Assembly (NCBI RefSeq): GCF_051390635.1
Contig: NZ_JBPODT010000001.1
Location: forward strand, 744,001-808,000
Source: Microbaculum sp051390635
Lineage (GTDB): Bacteria; Pseudomonadota; Alphaproteobacteria; Rhizobiales; Tepidamorphaceae
Length of the DNA stretch: 64,000 nucleotides
Direction of reading: 5' to 3'
A model generated the notes under the pieces. It was given only the letters and a program-made list of their open reading frames with translations. It did no database searches and was not told the origin of the DNA. The translations under genes were made by a program, and so were the position numbers. Below are positions 42,722 to 51,890 of the stretch, one piece after another. Each line of letters starts with the position of its first letter. Position 1 is the first letter of the stretch.

Positions 42722-43416
42722 CAGCGATAGATCCGATTATAGAGGTTGCGAATAATTCCCGCCGTCGCGCCCCAGATATAGTTGTCGCGATAGGGCATGG
42801 CGTAGAAATGCCGCTCCAGCCCCTTGAAGATCCGGCTGTCGCGTTTGTGATTGTCGGGCGTCATCAGGAACGCGAGCGGCACCTCGAACACGTCGGCCAC
42901 CTCGTTCTCGTCGATCCTGAGCCGGTATCCCGGCGCGACTGCGGCGACGACGGGAACGATGCGGAAACCGGTTCCGGTCTGGTACAGATCGAGATAGCCG
43001 AGCGGATCGATCTTCTCGGCGGGAATCCCGATTTCCTCCTCGGTTTCGCGCAGCGCCGCAGCCAGCGGCGTCGCGTCGGTGCCCTCGATCTTGCCGCCGG
43101 GAAAGGCCACCTGCCCGGCATGCGCGGCCAGATGCTCGGTGCGTCGGGTCAGGAGCACGGTCGCACCGGATTCGTGCCCAATGACGGGCACCAGCACGGC
43201 GGCGCGCCGCGGCGGCCCGTCGTGGAACGACGTCATCGGCTGTCCGGCGTTGAGATCGTGATCGCCGACATCCGGGGGCAGGTCCGCGTTAAGGTCGCCC
43301 GCCGGCGGCGCCTTCAGCAGCCTGTGCCGCGCAAGCCCCCTGAACGCGTCGGGAGCGAACAGCGCCGGCGCCGAATGGGCATGCGCCTCGGCGATACCGT
43401 CGTCGACGTCGCTCAT
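42721..43416 (-). CDS. CoA pyrophosphatase-type Nudix hydrolase
   Basis: 231 residues. The CoA-pyrophosphatase (NudL/UPF0035) signature LLTRRTEHLAAHAGQVAFPG leads into the Nudix box GGKIEGTDATPLAAALRETE continuing EEIG, with all metal-binding Glu present. Family members cleave CoA or acyl-CoA to phosphopantetheine and ADP. ATG 43416 (MSDVDDG) overlaps the DUF1285 stop; sequence upstream in the same frame is not conserved. Confidence 0.9.
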   Translation of the reverse strand: MSDVDDGIAEAHAHSAPALFAPDAFRGLARHRLLKAPPAGDLNADLPPDVGDHDLNAGQPMTSFHDGPPRRAAVLVPVIGHESGATVLLTRRTEHLAAHAGQVAFPGGKIEGTDATPLAAALRETEEEIGIPAEKIDPLGYLDLYQTGTGFRIVPVVAAVAPGYRLRIDENEVADVFEVPLAFLMTPDNHKRDSRIFKGLERHFYAMPYRDNYIWGATAGIIRNLYNRIYR

Positions 43417-44036
43417 CTCAAACCGGCTAACGAATCGGCGGGTGCCATCGGAAAGAAGGTTCCCTGGCTCCAAACGCCGAACATGACAGTTCCATCCACA
43501 GTCTGCTCCTCACCCAGCTCGACCAGATCGTAGAAGACCGACCGTACCACCAAAGTCTCCAGACGGCCGCGCACAAGCACATAGGGCTTGAGGCCGCCCG
43601 ACCCCGCCTCGGTCTCGAACCGCAACGGGTGGTCGCCATCGACCGCGACGAAATCGTCGACATTGGTGCGAAACCCGATGCGTTGATCCCGCCCCGTGCC
43701 CTCGACCGCCATCTCAACGGCCAGGAACGGCGCATCATCGACTGTGATGCCGATCTTTTCCACCGGGGTAACCAGGTAGGTGCGCCCGTCCGCGTCCTTG
43801 CGCAGGACCGAGGAAAACAGACGGACCAAGGGCTTACGGCCGATCGGCGAGCCCAGATAGTACCAGGTGCCGTCTGCCGCGATACGGATGTCGAGATCGC
43901 CGCAGAAATCCGGCTCCCATTTCTCGACCGGCGGGATCCCTTTCGCCCCGGCCTCACGCGCGATCGTCTCCAGGCCGGCGAGCCCGCCGGCTGCGGATTG
44001 CGATTTGAACTCGGCAGATCGTTTTGGCGAGGTCAT
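43413..44036 (-). CDS. DUF1285 domain-containing protein
   Basis: 207 residues. The family landmarks are EKWEPDFCGDLDIRIAADGT, WYYLGSPIGRKPLVRLFSSV, LVTPVEKIGITVDDAPFLAV and HPLRFETEAGSGGLKPYVLV. Fold similarity of DUF1285 proteins to small regulatory domains has been reported but no role is settled. ATG 44036 (MTSPKRSAEF) is chosen; the frame stays open far upstream through non-coding DNA. It heads the operon with Nudix, DUF6111 and cca and is divergent from the MoxR operon. Confidence 0.87.
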   Translation of the reverse strand: MTSPKRSAEFKSQSAAGGLAGLETIAREAGAKGIPPVEKWEPDFCGDLDIRIAADGTWYYLGSPIGRKPLVRLFSSVLRKDADGRTYLVTPVEKIGITVDDAPFLAVEMAVEGTGRDQRIGFRTNVDDFVAVDGDHPLRFETEAGSGGLKPYVLVRGRLETLVVRSVFYDLVELGEEQTVDGTVMFGVWSQGTFFPMAPADSLAGLR

Positions 44037-44192
44037 AGTTCCGCCCATCTCGCTGGGCCTGATCGCACCGGAAAGCGGCGCGAATACCTGATAGGGTAGC
44101 GGCCGAAGGCGGCCGCCTTGTCTTCGCCAATCACGCTGCTGTGAGCAGGCTCCACTTCCAGCACGCCTCCGATGGGTCATATAGTCAAAGCT

Positions 44193-45209
44193 ATGAGCGC
44201 GATCAATCAGACCTCCCAGACCGACAGCCGGACGACGGACGACATCGTCGCCTCGGCCGATGCGACCGCCGCGCGCCTGAAATCGGTGCGCGACGCCATA
44301 GGGGCCGTGATCTTCGGACAGGAAGACGTCGTCGAAAAGGCCCTTGTCACCGTTCTTGCCGGCGGCCACGCCCTGCTGGTCGGTGTTCCCGGCCTCGCCA
44401 AGACGAAGCTCGTCGAGACCATGGGCATCGTCCTGGGCCTCGACGCCCGCCGCATCCAGTTCACGCCGGACCTGATGCCTTCCGACATTCTCGGCGCCGA
44501 GGTGCTCGAGGAAACGCCCGGCGGCAGCAGGTCCTTCCGCTTCATCCGCGGCCCGATCTTCTCGCAGCTGCTGATGGCCGACGAGATCAACCGCGCCAGC
44601 CCGCGCACGCAGTCCGCCCTGCTGCAGGCCATGCAGGAGCACCATGTCACCGTCGCCGGCGTGCGCCACGACATGCCGCGCCCCTTCCACGTGCTCGCCA
44701 CCCAGAACCCGCTCGAGCAGGAAGGCACCTATCCGCTGCCGGAAGCCCAGCTCGACCGCTTTCTGATGCAGGTCGACGTCGGCTATCCGGACCTCGATTC
44801 GGAACGGCGCATGCTGTTCGAGACGACCGGCGACGCTGAAGCCGCCGTTCAGCGCGTCATGGACGCCGACGAACTGATGGCCGCCCAGCGGCTCGTCCGG
44901 CGCATGCCGGTCGGCGAATCGGTCGTCGAGGCGATCCTCTCCCTCGTCCGCGCCGCCCGCCCCGGCGAAGGCGATGCCGAGGTCGACGCACGTATCGCCT
45001 GGGGCCCCGGCCCGCGCGCCAGCCAGGCGCTGATGCTGACGGTTCGCGCACGCGCCCTGGTGCAGGGCCGCCTCGCACCGTCGATCGACGATGTGGTGGC
45101 GCTGGCCAAACCGGTGCTGCAGCACCGCATGGCGATCACCTTCGCCGCCCGCGCGGACGGTGTCGACGTCGGCTCCGTCATTGACCGTTTCATCGAGCAA
45201 CTCGGGTAA
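44193..45209 (+). CDS. MoxR-family AAA+ ATPase
   Basis: 338 residues. Walker A-like GHALLVGVPGLAKTKLVETM, Walker B LLMADEINRASPRTQSALL, sensor 1 LATQNPLEQEGTYPLPEAQL and arginine finger region DRFLMQ are typical of MoxR proteins, which act as chaperones with VWA partners. ATG 44193 (MSAINQT) is used; the upstream ATG at 44172 adds seven residues. It is first of four genes ending at 51061, with a DUF58 gene next, the classic MoxR pairing. Confidence 0.93.
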   Translation: MSAINQTSQTDSRTTDDIVASADATAARLKSVRDAIGAVIFGQEDVVEKALVTVLAGGHALLVGVPGLAKTKLVETMGIVLGLDARRIQFTPDLMPSDILGAEVLEETPGGSRSFRFIRGPIFSQLLMADEINRASPRTQSALLQAMQEHHVTVAGVRHDMPRPFHVLATQNPLEQEGTYPLPEAQLDRFLMQVDVGYPDLDSERRMLFETTGDAEAAVQRVMDADELMAAQRLVRRMPVGESVVEAILSLVRAARPGEGDAEVDARIAWGPGPRASQALMLTVRARALVQGRLAPSIDDVVALAKPVLQHRMAITFAARADGVDVGSVIDRFIEQLG

Positions 45210-45215
45210 TCCACA

Positions 45216-46163
45216 TTGGCCGTCGCCCGGCCCGAACTGGACCTGACGCCCCCGTCCCCGACCGATCTCGGCCGGGAGGCCGCGGCGCTGTCCGCACGCA
45301 TGCCCGAGCTGCTGCTACAGGCCCGCTTCGTCTCCAACACGGTCGCCCACGGCATCCACGGTCGCCGTCGCGCCGGGCCCGGCGAGACGTTCTGGCAGTT
45401 CCGGCATTTCCAGTCGGGCGAGCCGGCCAAGCGCGTCGACTGGCGGCGATCGGCCCGCGACGACCATCTCTATGTCCGCGAGAAGGAGTGGGAAGCCGCG
45501 CACACGGTGTGGATCTGGCTCGACCGCTCTCCGTCCATGTATTTCGGCTCGTCGCTGGGCCAGTGCCGCAAGATCGACCGTGCGGTGGTGATGGCTCTAG
45601 CGCTCATCGATCTGCTGATCCGCGGCGGCGAGCGCGTCGGCCTCGTCGGCCTGCTCCGCCCGACGGCGCAGCGCCATGCCGTCGAACGCGCCGCCGTCGC
45701 CATCGCGCGCGAGCCGCTAACCGACGACGCCATGCCTACGGACGCGCCCTATGGTCCGTTCTCCGAGCTGATAGCCATCGGCGACTTCCTCGAGCCGCTC
45801 GGCGAGATCGAGGCGGCGCTGGCCGCCATCGCCGGGCGCAAGGTGCACGGCCATCTGGCGCAGATCCTCGATCCGGTCGAGGAAACCTTCCCGTTTACCG
45901 GCCGCACCGAGTTTCACGACCCCACGCTCGGGCTGCGCTACGTCGCCGGGCGCGCGGAAACGGTGCGTGAGGCCTATCGCGCCCGCATGGCGCAGCGCCG
46001 GGACCGGCTGAAGGCCGTCGCCGGGCGCATCGGCTGGAGCCAGCTCGTGCACCACACCGACCGTCCGGCGCAGGAGCCCGTGCTGGCGCTTCACGCCCGC
46101 CTGTCCGGCGGCAACGATCCGCGCACCTTCTCCCACGGCCTCGCAACGGGGACGGGCACATGA
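45216..46163 (+). CDS. DUF58 domain-containing protein (VWA-like)
   Basis: 315 residues. The DUF58 core RRRAGPGETFWQFRHFQSGE then RVDWRRSARDDHLYVREKEW is followed by a MIDAS-like WIWLDRSPSMYFG (D-x-S-x-S type). TTG 45216 is the start, 6 bp after the MoxR stop; no ATG lies nearby in frame. In MoxR systems DUF58/VWA proteins are substrates or partners of the ATPase. The stop overlaps the next start by 4 bp. Confidence 0.88.
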   Translation: MAVARPELDLTPPSPTDLGREAAALSARMPELLLQARFVSNTVAHGIHGRRRAGPGETFWQFRHFQSGEPAKRVDWRRSARDDHLYVREKEWEAAHTVWIWLDRSPSMYFGSSLGQCRKIDRAVVMALALIDLLIRGGERVGLVGLLRPTAQRHAVERAAVAIAREPLTDDAMPTDAPYGPFSELIAIGDFLEPLGEIEAALAAIAGRKVHGHLAQILDPVEETFPFTGRTEFHDPTLGLRYVAGRAETVREAYRARMAQRRDRLKAVAGRIGWSQLVHHTDRPAQEPVLALHARLSGGNDPRTFSHGLATGTGT

Positions 46164-48982
46164 TCGCCGGTCTGCCCATCGCCTTCGCGCAGCCGTGGCT
46201 TCTGGCCGCGCTGGTTCTGCTGCCGGCGATCTGGTGGCTGTTACGGTTCACTCCGCCGCGCCCGCTCCGCGTCGCCTTCCCGCCGACGCGCATCCTGCTC
46301 GAGATCGACCAGCGCGAAGAGACCCGGTCGAAGAGCCCGTGGTGGCTGGTTCTCCTCAGGATGCTGCTCGCCGCGCTGGTCATCGTCGCCCTGGCCCGGC
46401 CGATCCTCAATCCGCAGGCGGTGACGGCCGGCGGCGACGGCACGATCCTGGTCGTCGTCGACAACGGCTGGGGCGCGGCGCCGAACTGGCAGCGCATGTC
46501 CGCGACCGCCGACGAGATTCTCGCCGAGGCCGGACGCGCCGGCCGCCCGGCAGTTCTCGCCGCCACGGCGACGGACACCGTTCTCGGCGAACCGGGCGAC
46601 GCCGCCGCCGCGCGCGAGAAACTCGCCGGCCTCTCCGTCGCCCCGCATGAACCCAACCGCGCCGCGCTCGCCCCCCTGATCGCCGAGGCCGTCACCCGCT
46701 ACGGCATCGGCGAGATCGTCTGGCTGTCCGACGGCATCGCCTATGCCGACGGCGCCGATTTCGCCTCGGCTCTCGAAAGCGCCGGCGCCGAGACCGTCGA
46801 GGTGGCGACGCCCGCCGCCGGCGACCTGCCGCTGGCGCTGTCCCCCGCCCTCAACGAAACCGGTGGCCTGCATGTCGGCATCCTGCGCGCCGCGACGCAA
46901 AGCGGATCGGCCGGCACCATCCGCGCCCGCGACCTCAAGGGGCGCGTGATCGCCGAGACGCCCTACGCCTTCGAGGGCGACGCGGCGCGCGCCGAGGCGA
47001 TCGTCGATCTGCCCGTCGAGCTTCGCAACGACATCGCCCGGCTCGAGATCGGCGAGGAGGAGACCGCCGGCGGCGTCCAGCTCCTCGACGACCGCTGGCG
47101 CCGCCGCGTGATCGGGCTCGTCTCCGGCGAGACCCGCGAGCGGGCGCAGCCGCTCCTGTCGCCGCTCTACTACATCACCCGGGCGCTCACCCCCTTCGCC
47201 GACCTGCGCGAAAGCCCCGACCCGAACCTGGCCGTCGCCATCAAGCAGCTTCTCGAACAGCGCGTATCCGCGCTGGTGCTCGCCGATATCGGTACGCTGG
47301 TCGGCGACACCCAGGACGAGTTGAGCCAGTGGGTCGACAATGGCGGCGTGCTCGTGCGCTTCGCCGGCCCGCGCCTTGCCGGCGCCGAGGACGATACCTT
47401 CGTGCCGGTGGAGTTGCGCAGCGGCGACCGCTCGCTCGGCGGCACCCTGTCGTGGAGCGAGCCGCAGCCGCTCGCCGAGTTTTCCGAGGACACTCCCTTT
47501 GCCGGCCTCGAGGTGCCGCCCGACGTCCGCGTCACCCGTCAGGTGCTCGCCGAACCGTCGATCCACCTCGTCGAGAAGACCTGGGCCAGCCTCGCCGACG
47601 GTACCCCGCTGGTGACCGCCACGCGGCGCGGCGACGGCTGGATCGTGCTGTTCCACGTCACCGCCGACGCGGCCTGGTCGAACCTGCCCCTCTCCGGCGT
47701 CTTCGTGGAGATGCTGCGCCGTATCGTCGACCTGTCGGGCGCGCCCGAGGACGCCTCGGCCGCAGCCCGCGGCGTACCCGGCGGCATCCTGCGGCCGCTG
47801 CGCTCGCTCGACGCAACCGGCGTCCTCGGCAGCCCACCACCGCGCGCCGAGCCCATCGCCACCGCCGATTTCACCACGACGAGGCCGGGCGCGATCCACC
47901 CGCCCGGGCTCTACGGCGAGCCCGATGCTTTCCGCGCCCTCAACGTGATCGATGCCGCGACCAGGTTCACCGCGCTCGATGCCGGCGGCCTGACGATCGA
48001 GACCTACCCGGCCTCGGAACCGCGCTCGATCGGCCCCTGGCTTCTGGTCGCCGCCGTGATCCTGTTGATCGCCGACGGCATCGCCGTCCTGCTGCTGAGC
48101 GGACGCCGGCTGCGGGTCGGGCCGCTGCGCGGCGCGGCCACGGGCGCGATGCTGGCCTTCGCGATCATGGCGCCGCACGCCGACCCGGCGGCGGCGCAGT
48201 CGTCGGGCGACGGTCTGAGCGAAGCCGACCGGCTCGCCCTCGAGGCGACGCTGAGAACGCATCTCGCCTATGTGCTGACCGGCAATCGCGAGATCGACGA
48301 AACCAGCCGTGCCGGCCTCGAAGGGCTGTCCCGCATCCTCGCCGACCGCACCGCGCTGGAGCCGGCCCCGCCGATCGGCGTCGAAATAGCCGGCGACGAG
48401 CTCGCCTTCTTCCCGCTGCTCTACTGGCCGATCGATCCGCAGGCCGAGCCGCCCGCACCCGACGTGCTCGCCAAGATCGACGCCTACATGAAGCAGGGCG
48501 GCACCATCCTGTTCGACACCCGCGACCAGCTCGAGGCCCGTCCCGGCCTCGACGGCGCCGTCGCCGGCCCCGGCATGCTGCGGCTGCGCACGCTGCTGCG
48601 CGGGCTCGACATCCCCGAACTGGAACCCGTTCCCGGTGATCACGTGCTGACCAAGGCGTTCTATCTGCTGCAGGATTTCCCCGGCCGCTGGGACGGCGGC
48701 CCGCTGTGGGTTGAGGCGGCCCTGCGCGACCCGAACGAAGCCGCGCGGCCGGCCCGCAACGCCGACGGCGTCTCCGCGATCATCATCACCTCGAACGATC
48801 TGGCCGGTGCGTGGGCGATCGGCGACGACAACCGCCCGCTCTATCCCGTCGCGCCCGGCGGCGACCTGCAGCGCGAGATGGCCTATCGCTCCGGCGTCAA
48901 CATCGTCATGTACACCCTGACCGGCAACTACAAGGCCGACCAGGTGCACGTGCCGGCGCTGCTCGAACGGCTGGGGCAGTAG
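46160..48982 (+). CDS. BatA-like and DUF4159 domain membrane protein
   Basis: 940 residues. N-terminal BatA-type helices (WLLAALVLLPAIWWLLRF; LVLLRMLLAALVIVALAR) are followed by a VWA-like strand TILVVVDNGWGAAPN, where the MIDAS D-x-S-x-S is not kept. A central beta-rich part is joined to a helix near residue 630 (WLLVAAVILLIADGIAVLLL), then a second signal-like helix and a DUF4159 domain (about 695-940) with LAFFPLLYWPIDPQAE and GGTILFDTRDQ. Likely acts at the envelope with the neighbouring MoxR/DUF58 proteins; precise role unknown. Confidence 0.85.
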   Translation: MIAGLPIAFAQPWLLAALVLLPAIWWLLRFTPPRPLRVAFPPTRILLEIDQREETRSKSPWWLVLLRMLLAALVIVALARPILNPQAVTAGGDGTILVVVDNGWGAAPNWQRMSATADEILAEAGRAGRPAVLAATATDTVLGEPGDAAAAREKLAGLSVAPHEPNRAALAPLIAEAVTRYGIGEIVWLSDGIAYADGADFASALESAGAETVEVATPAAGDLPLALSPALNETGGLHVGILRAATQSGSAGTIRARDLKGRVIAETPYAFEGDAARAEAIVDLPVELRNDIARLEIGEEETAGGVQLLDDRWRRRVIGLVSGETRERAQPLLSPLYYITRALTPFADLRESPDPNLAVAIKQLLEQRVSALVLADIGTLVGDTQDELSQWVDNGGVLVRFAGPRLAGAEDDTFVPVELRSGDRSLGGTLSWSEPQPLAEFSEDTPFAGLEVPPDVRVTRQVLAEPSIHLVEKTWASLADGTPLVTATRRGDGWIVLFHVTADAAWSNLPLSGVFVEMLRRIVDLSGAPEDASAAARGVPGGILRPLRSLDATGVLGSPPPRAEPIATADFTTTRPGAIHPPGLYGEPDAFRALNVIDAATRFTALDAGGLTIETYPASEPRSIGPWLLVAAVILLIADGIAVLLLSGRRLRVGPLRGAATGAMLAFAIMAPHADPAAAQSSGDGLSEADRLALEATLRTHLAYVLTGNREIDETSRAGLEGLSRILADRTALEPAPPIGVEIAGDELAFFPLLYWPIDPQAEPPAPDVLAKIDAYMKQGGTILFDTRDQLEARPGLDGAVAGPGMLRLRTLLRGLDIPELEPVPGDHVLTKAFYLLQDFPGRWDGGPLWVEAALRDPNEAARPARNADGVSAIIITSNDLAGAWAIGDDNRPLYPVAPGGDLQREMAYRSGVNIVMYTLTGNYKADQVHVPALLERLGQ

Positions 48983-48985
48983 GCG

Positions 48986-51061
48986 ATGACCTGGAGCATC
49001 GACTTCGCCCCCCTCGTCGACTGGCGGCTGATCGCGGTGCTGGCCGTCGGCGTCGCCGCCGTGTCGCTGCTCGGCCTGGCGCAGCGCGTGCCCGGCGCCT
49101 GGCTGCGCACGCTGGCCGCTTCCCTGTTCATCCTGGCGCTGCTGGATCCCTCGCTGAAGGAAGAGGACCGCGAGATCCTGCCCGGCGTCGTCGCCGTCGT
49201 CGTCGACCGCAGCGCCAGCCAGACGCTCGCCGAGCGCACGGCCGAGACCGACGCGGCGCGCGCCGAGCTGGAGGCGCGGATCGGCCGCCTGCGCGGACTG
49301 GAGGCGCGCTGGATCGACGTCACCTCGACCGGCGCCGACGGCACCGAGCTGTTCACCGCGCTCGAACGCGGCCTCGCCGACGTGCCCTCCGACCGCATCG
49401 CCGGCGCCGTGCTGGTCACCGACGGCCAGGTCCACGACGTGCCCGAGCGCGCCGAGCAGCTCGGCTTCAACGCGCCGCTGCACGTCCTGCTGACCGGCAA
49501 CGATCGCGAGCGCGACCGCCGCCTCGTCGTTCATTCCTCGCCGCGCTTCGGCATCGTCGGCCAGGAGCAGCAGATCACCTTCCGCGTGGAGGATCTCGGC
49601 CCGCGCGAAGACACCGGGCCGGTCGCGCCGCGCGCGCGCGTCACCATCTCCCGCGACGGCGAGCCGATCACCGGCATGAACGTGACGCTTGGCGACAACG
49701 TCACCGTGCCCGTCGAGATCGCCCATGGCGGCCGCAACATCATCGAGATCGAGGCCGAGGAAGCCCCCGGCGAGCTCACCACGCTGAACAACCGGGCGGT
49801 GATCACGGTCGAGGGCATCCGCGACAATCTGAGGGTTCTGCTGGTTTCCGGCGAGCCGCATGCGGGCGAGCGCACCTGGCGCAACATCCTGAAGTCGGAC
49901 GCCGCGGTCGACCTCGTCCACTTCACCATCCTGCGGCCGCCGGAGAAGCAGGACGGCACGCCGATCTCGCAACTGTCGCTGATCGCCTTCCCGACGCGCG
50001 AGCTGTTCTCGGTCAAGATCGACGAGTTCGACCTCATCATCTTCGACCGCTACCAGAGCCGCGGTGTGCTGCCGGTACTCTACTACGACAACATCGCCCG
50101 CTACGTCGAAGACGGCGGCGCCGTCCTGGTCGCCGCCGGGCCCGAATACGCCGACAACGGCAGCATCTACCGCACCCCGCTGGCGCCCGTCCTGCCGGCC
50201 GCGCCGACCGGAACGGTCACCGAGACGCCCTATCGCGCCGACCTGTCGGATGCCGGCCGCCGCCATCCGATCACCCGCGATCTGCTGGAGGGCGCCGAGG
50301 CGCCGGACTGGAGCCACTGGTTCCGGCTGATCGATTCCGACGTCTCGCGCGGTGCCACGCTGATGACCGGCCCCGACGACAAGCCGCTGCTCGTCGTCGA
50401 GCGCGAGGGCGAGGGCCGCGTCGCGCTGATGCTGTCCGACCACGCCTGGCTGTGGGCGCGCGGTTTCGAGGGCGGCGGCCCCTATGTTCCGCTGCTGCGC
50501 CGCCTCGCCCACTGGCTGATGAAGGAAAACGATCTCGAGGAAGAGGCGCTGATCGCGCAGGGCCGCGGCGACGAGCTCGTCATCGAGCGCCGCACCATGG
50601 CCGACACCGCCGAGCCCGCCCGCGTCGAAACCCCGGCCGGCGACGTCGTCGAACTCACGCTCGAGGAGATCGAGCCGGGCCTGTGGCGCGGCAAGACGCC
50701 GGTCGCCGACCTCGGCATTTACCGCGTCGCGCAGGGCGACCTGCGCACGCTCGCCAATGTCGGGCCCGACAATCCGCGCGAGTTCACCGACGTCCTCTCG
50801 ACCGAACGGGCCCTCGCCCCGATCGCCGAGGCGACTGGCGGCGGTATGTTCCGCGTCGCCGATGCGGGCCGGCTGTCCGTGCCGCGCGTGCTGCCCATGC
50901 GCACGGCCACGCGCATGCACGGCAGCGACTGGCTGGGGCTCAAGACCACCGACGCCTCGATCCTGCGCGGCGTTCGGGCGCTGCCGCTCCTCGCCGGCCT
51001 GCTCGGCCTCGTCCTGCTGCTGGCCGCCCTCACCGCTGCATGGTACCGCGAGGGCCGATAG
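48986..51061 (+). CDS. VWA and amidotransferase-like membrane protein
   Basis: 691 residues. Two N-terminal helices (LIAVLAVGVAAVSLLGLAQR; WLRTLAASLFILALLDPS) precede a VWA-type MIDAS that is intact here (VVVDRSASQTLAERT, D-x-S-x-S). A beta-sandwich section follows, then a class I amidotransferase-like segment (LRVLLVSGEPHAGERTWRNI; IIFDRYQSRGVLPVLYYDNI; VAAGPEYADNGSIY), and a final helix LLAGLLGLVLLLAALTAAWY. It starts 3 bp after the upstream stop. No enzymatic Cys can be pointed to with confidence. Confidence 0.83.
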   Translation: MTWSIDFAPLVDWRLIAVLAVGVAAVSLLGLAQRVPGAWLRTLAASLFILALLDPSLKEEDREILPGVVAVVVDRSASQTLAERTAETDAARAELEARIGRLRGLEARWIDVTSTGADGTELFTALERGLADVPSDRIAGAVLVTDGQVHDVPERAEQLGFNAPLHVLLTGNDRERDRRLVVHSSPRFGIVGQEQQITFRVEDLGPREDTGPVAPRARVTISRDGEPITGMNVTLGDNVTVPVEIAHGGRNIIEIEAEEAPGELTTLNNRAVITVEGIRDNLRVLLVSGEPHAGERTWRNILKSDAAVDLVHFTILRPPEKQDGTPISQLSLIAFPTRELFSVKIDEFDLIIFDRYQSRGVLPVLYYDNIARYVEDGGAVLVAAGPEYADNGSIYRTPLAPVLPAAPTGTVTETPYRADLSDAGRRHPITRDLLEGAEAPDWSHWFRLIDSDVSRGATLMTGPDDKPLLVVEREGEGRVALMLSDHAWLWARGFEGGGPYVPLLRRLAHWLMKENDLEEEALIAQGRGDELVIERRTMADTAEPARVETPAGDVVELTLEEIEPGLWRGKTPVADLGIYRVAQGDLRTLANVGPDNPREFTDVLSTERALAPIAEATGGGMFRVADAGRLSVPRVLPMRTATRMHGSDWLGLKTTDASILRGVRALPLLAGLLGLVLLLAALTAAWYREGR

Positions 51062-51114
51062 CCCGGGCGCTCCAGTGACCGGGACTCAAGGATTGGAGTT
51101 CGGGGAGGAAGGCC

Positions 51115-51630
51115 TCAGCGGCGCGGGGCCGGCCGCGCCATGCCGCTGACTTCGTCGAGCGATCCCTCGACAAGTTCGCAGGCCAGAAGCCTGTTCGGAT
51201 CGACCGGTCCCGGCAGCCTCACCCGGCCGGGCGGGATCGGCTTGAAGCCGGCCCGCGCGTAATAGGGCGCGTCGCCGACCAGCACCACCAGCCGGTGGCC
51301 GAGCTGCCTGGCGGCACAAAGCGCCCGGTTCATCAGCGTCAGCCCGTAGCCCTGGTTCTTGTGGTCGGGATGGACCACCAGCGGTCCGAGGAACAGCGCC
51401 CCGGTGCCGCCGATGGTGATCGGCGACAGCCGCACGGCCCCGATCGGCCGATCCTTCAGCGTCGCGACGAAGCTCAGCTCGGGAATCGGCACCGTGCCCT
51501 CGCGCAACCGATAGGCGGTCTTGGCGAAACGGCCGGGCCCGAACGCTTCGTCGAGCAGGCCCTCGACGATTTCGAGGTGGGACAGGTCTTCGTACTGGAT
51601 ATCGGCGATCGGTTTGGCGAGGACGGTCAT
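51115..51630 (-). CDS. GNAT family N-acetyltransferase
   Basis: 171 residues. The acetyl-CoA loop is VVHPDHKNQGYGLTLMNRAL (Q/R-x-x-G-x-G/A type), preceded by IGAVRLSPITIGGTGALFLG and followed by LVVLVGDAPYYARAGFKPIP, a pattern common to YhbS-like acetyltransferases. Acceptor unknown. It converges on the MoxR operon. ATG 51630 is supported by a sensible N-terminus; bfr lies upstream on the same strand after 260 bp. Confidence 0.88.
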   Translation of the reverse strand: MTVLAKPIADIQYEDLSHLEIVEGLLDEAFGPGRFAKTAYRLREGTVPIPELSFVATLKDRPIGAVRLSPITIGGTGALFLGPLVVHPDHKNQGYGLTLMNRALCAARQLGHRLVVLVGDAPYYARAGFKPIPPGRVRLPGPVDPNRLLACELVEGSLDEVSGMARPAPRR

Positions 51631-51842
51631 GTCAGGGTTCCCGAGAGCTTCTTGTCGGGCGCCCCGGGGACCGCGAGCCGGTTCCAGCGGATTTGTCGGG
51701 ATTTGCCGGCGCTTTTAGAAGCGGCGGCGCGGGCGACGGGGCGCAACGAAGGTGCACGCGCTTTCGCGCGTTCCAACTCGTCGTCGCTCTACGATCCGCA
51801 ACATGGCGCGGTGTCTCCCGTCGAAGGTCGGCCCTGATATCA

Positions 51843-51875
51843 CGCAAGGCCGCACCGGTCCAGCGCGGCCTTGCG
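51843..51875 (+). terminator. Strong hairpin between GNAT and bfr genes
   Basis: cgcaaggccgc (51843-51853) pairs perfectly with gcggccttgcg (51865-51875), loop of 11, with gtcgtttt following on the forward strand. It lies 15 bp beyond the bfr stop, so it may end bfr transcription even though the T-run is on the other strand. Confidence 0.55.
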
Positions 51876-51890
51876 GTCGTTTTCGGCGCC

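Noticed and set aside
46241..50920. Reverse-strand open frame of 1559 codons across two forward genes
   Set aside because: It is antisense to the DUF4159 and VWA/amidotransferase-like genes, which have clear domains. Very GC-rich third positions leave the opposite strand free of stops; the translation is low-complexity (Arg, Gly, Asp, His) with no domain.
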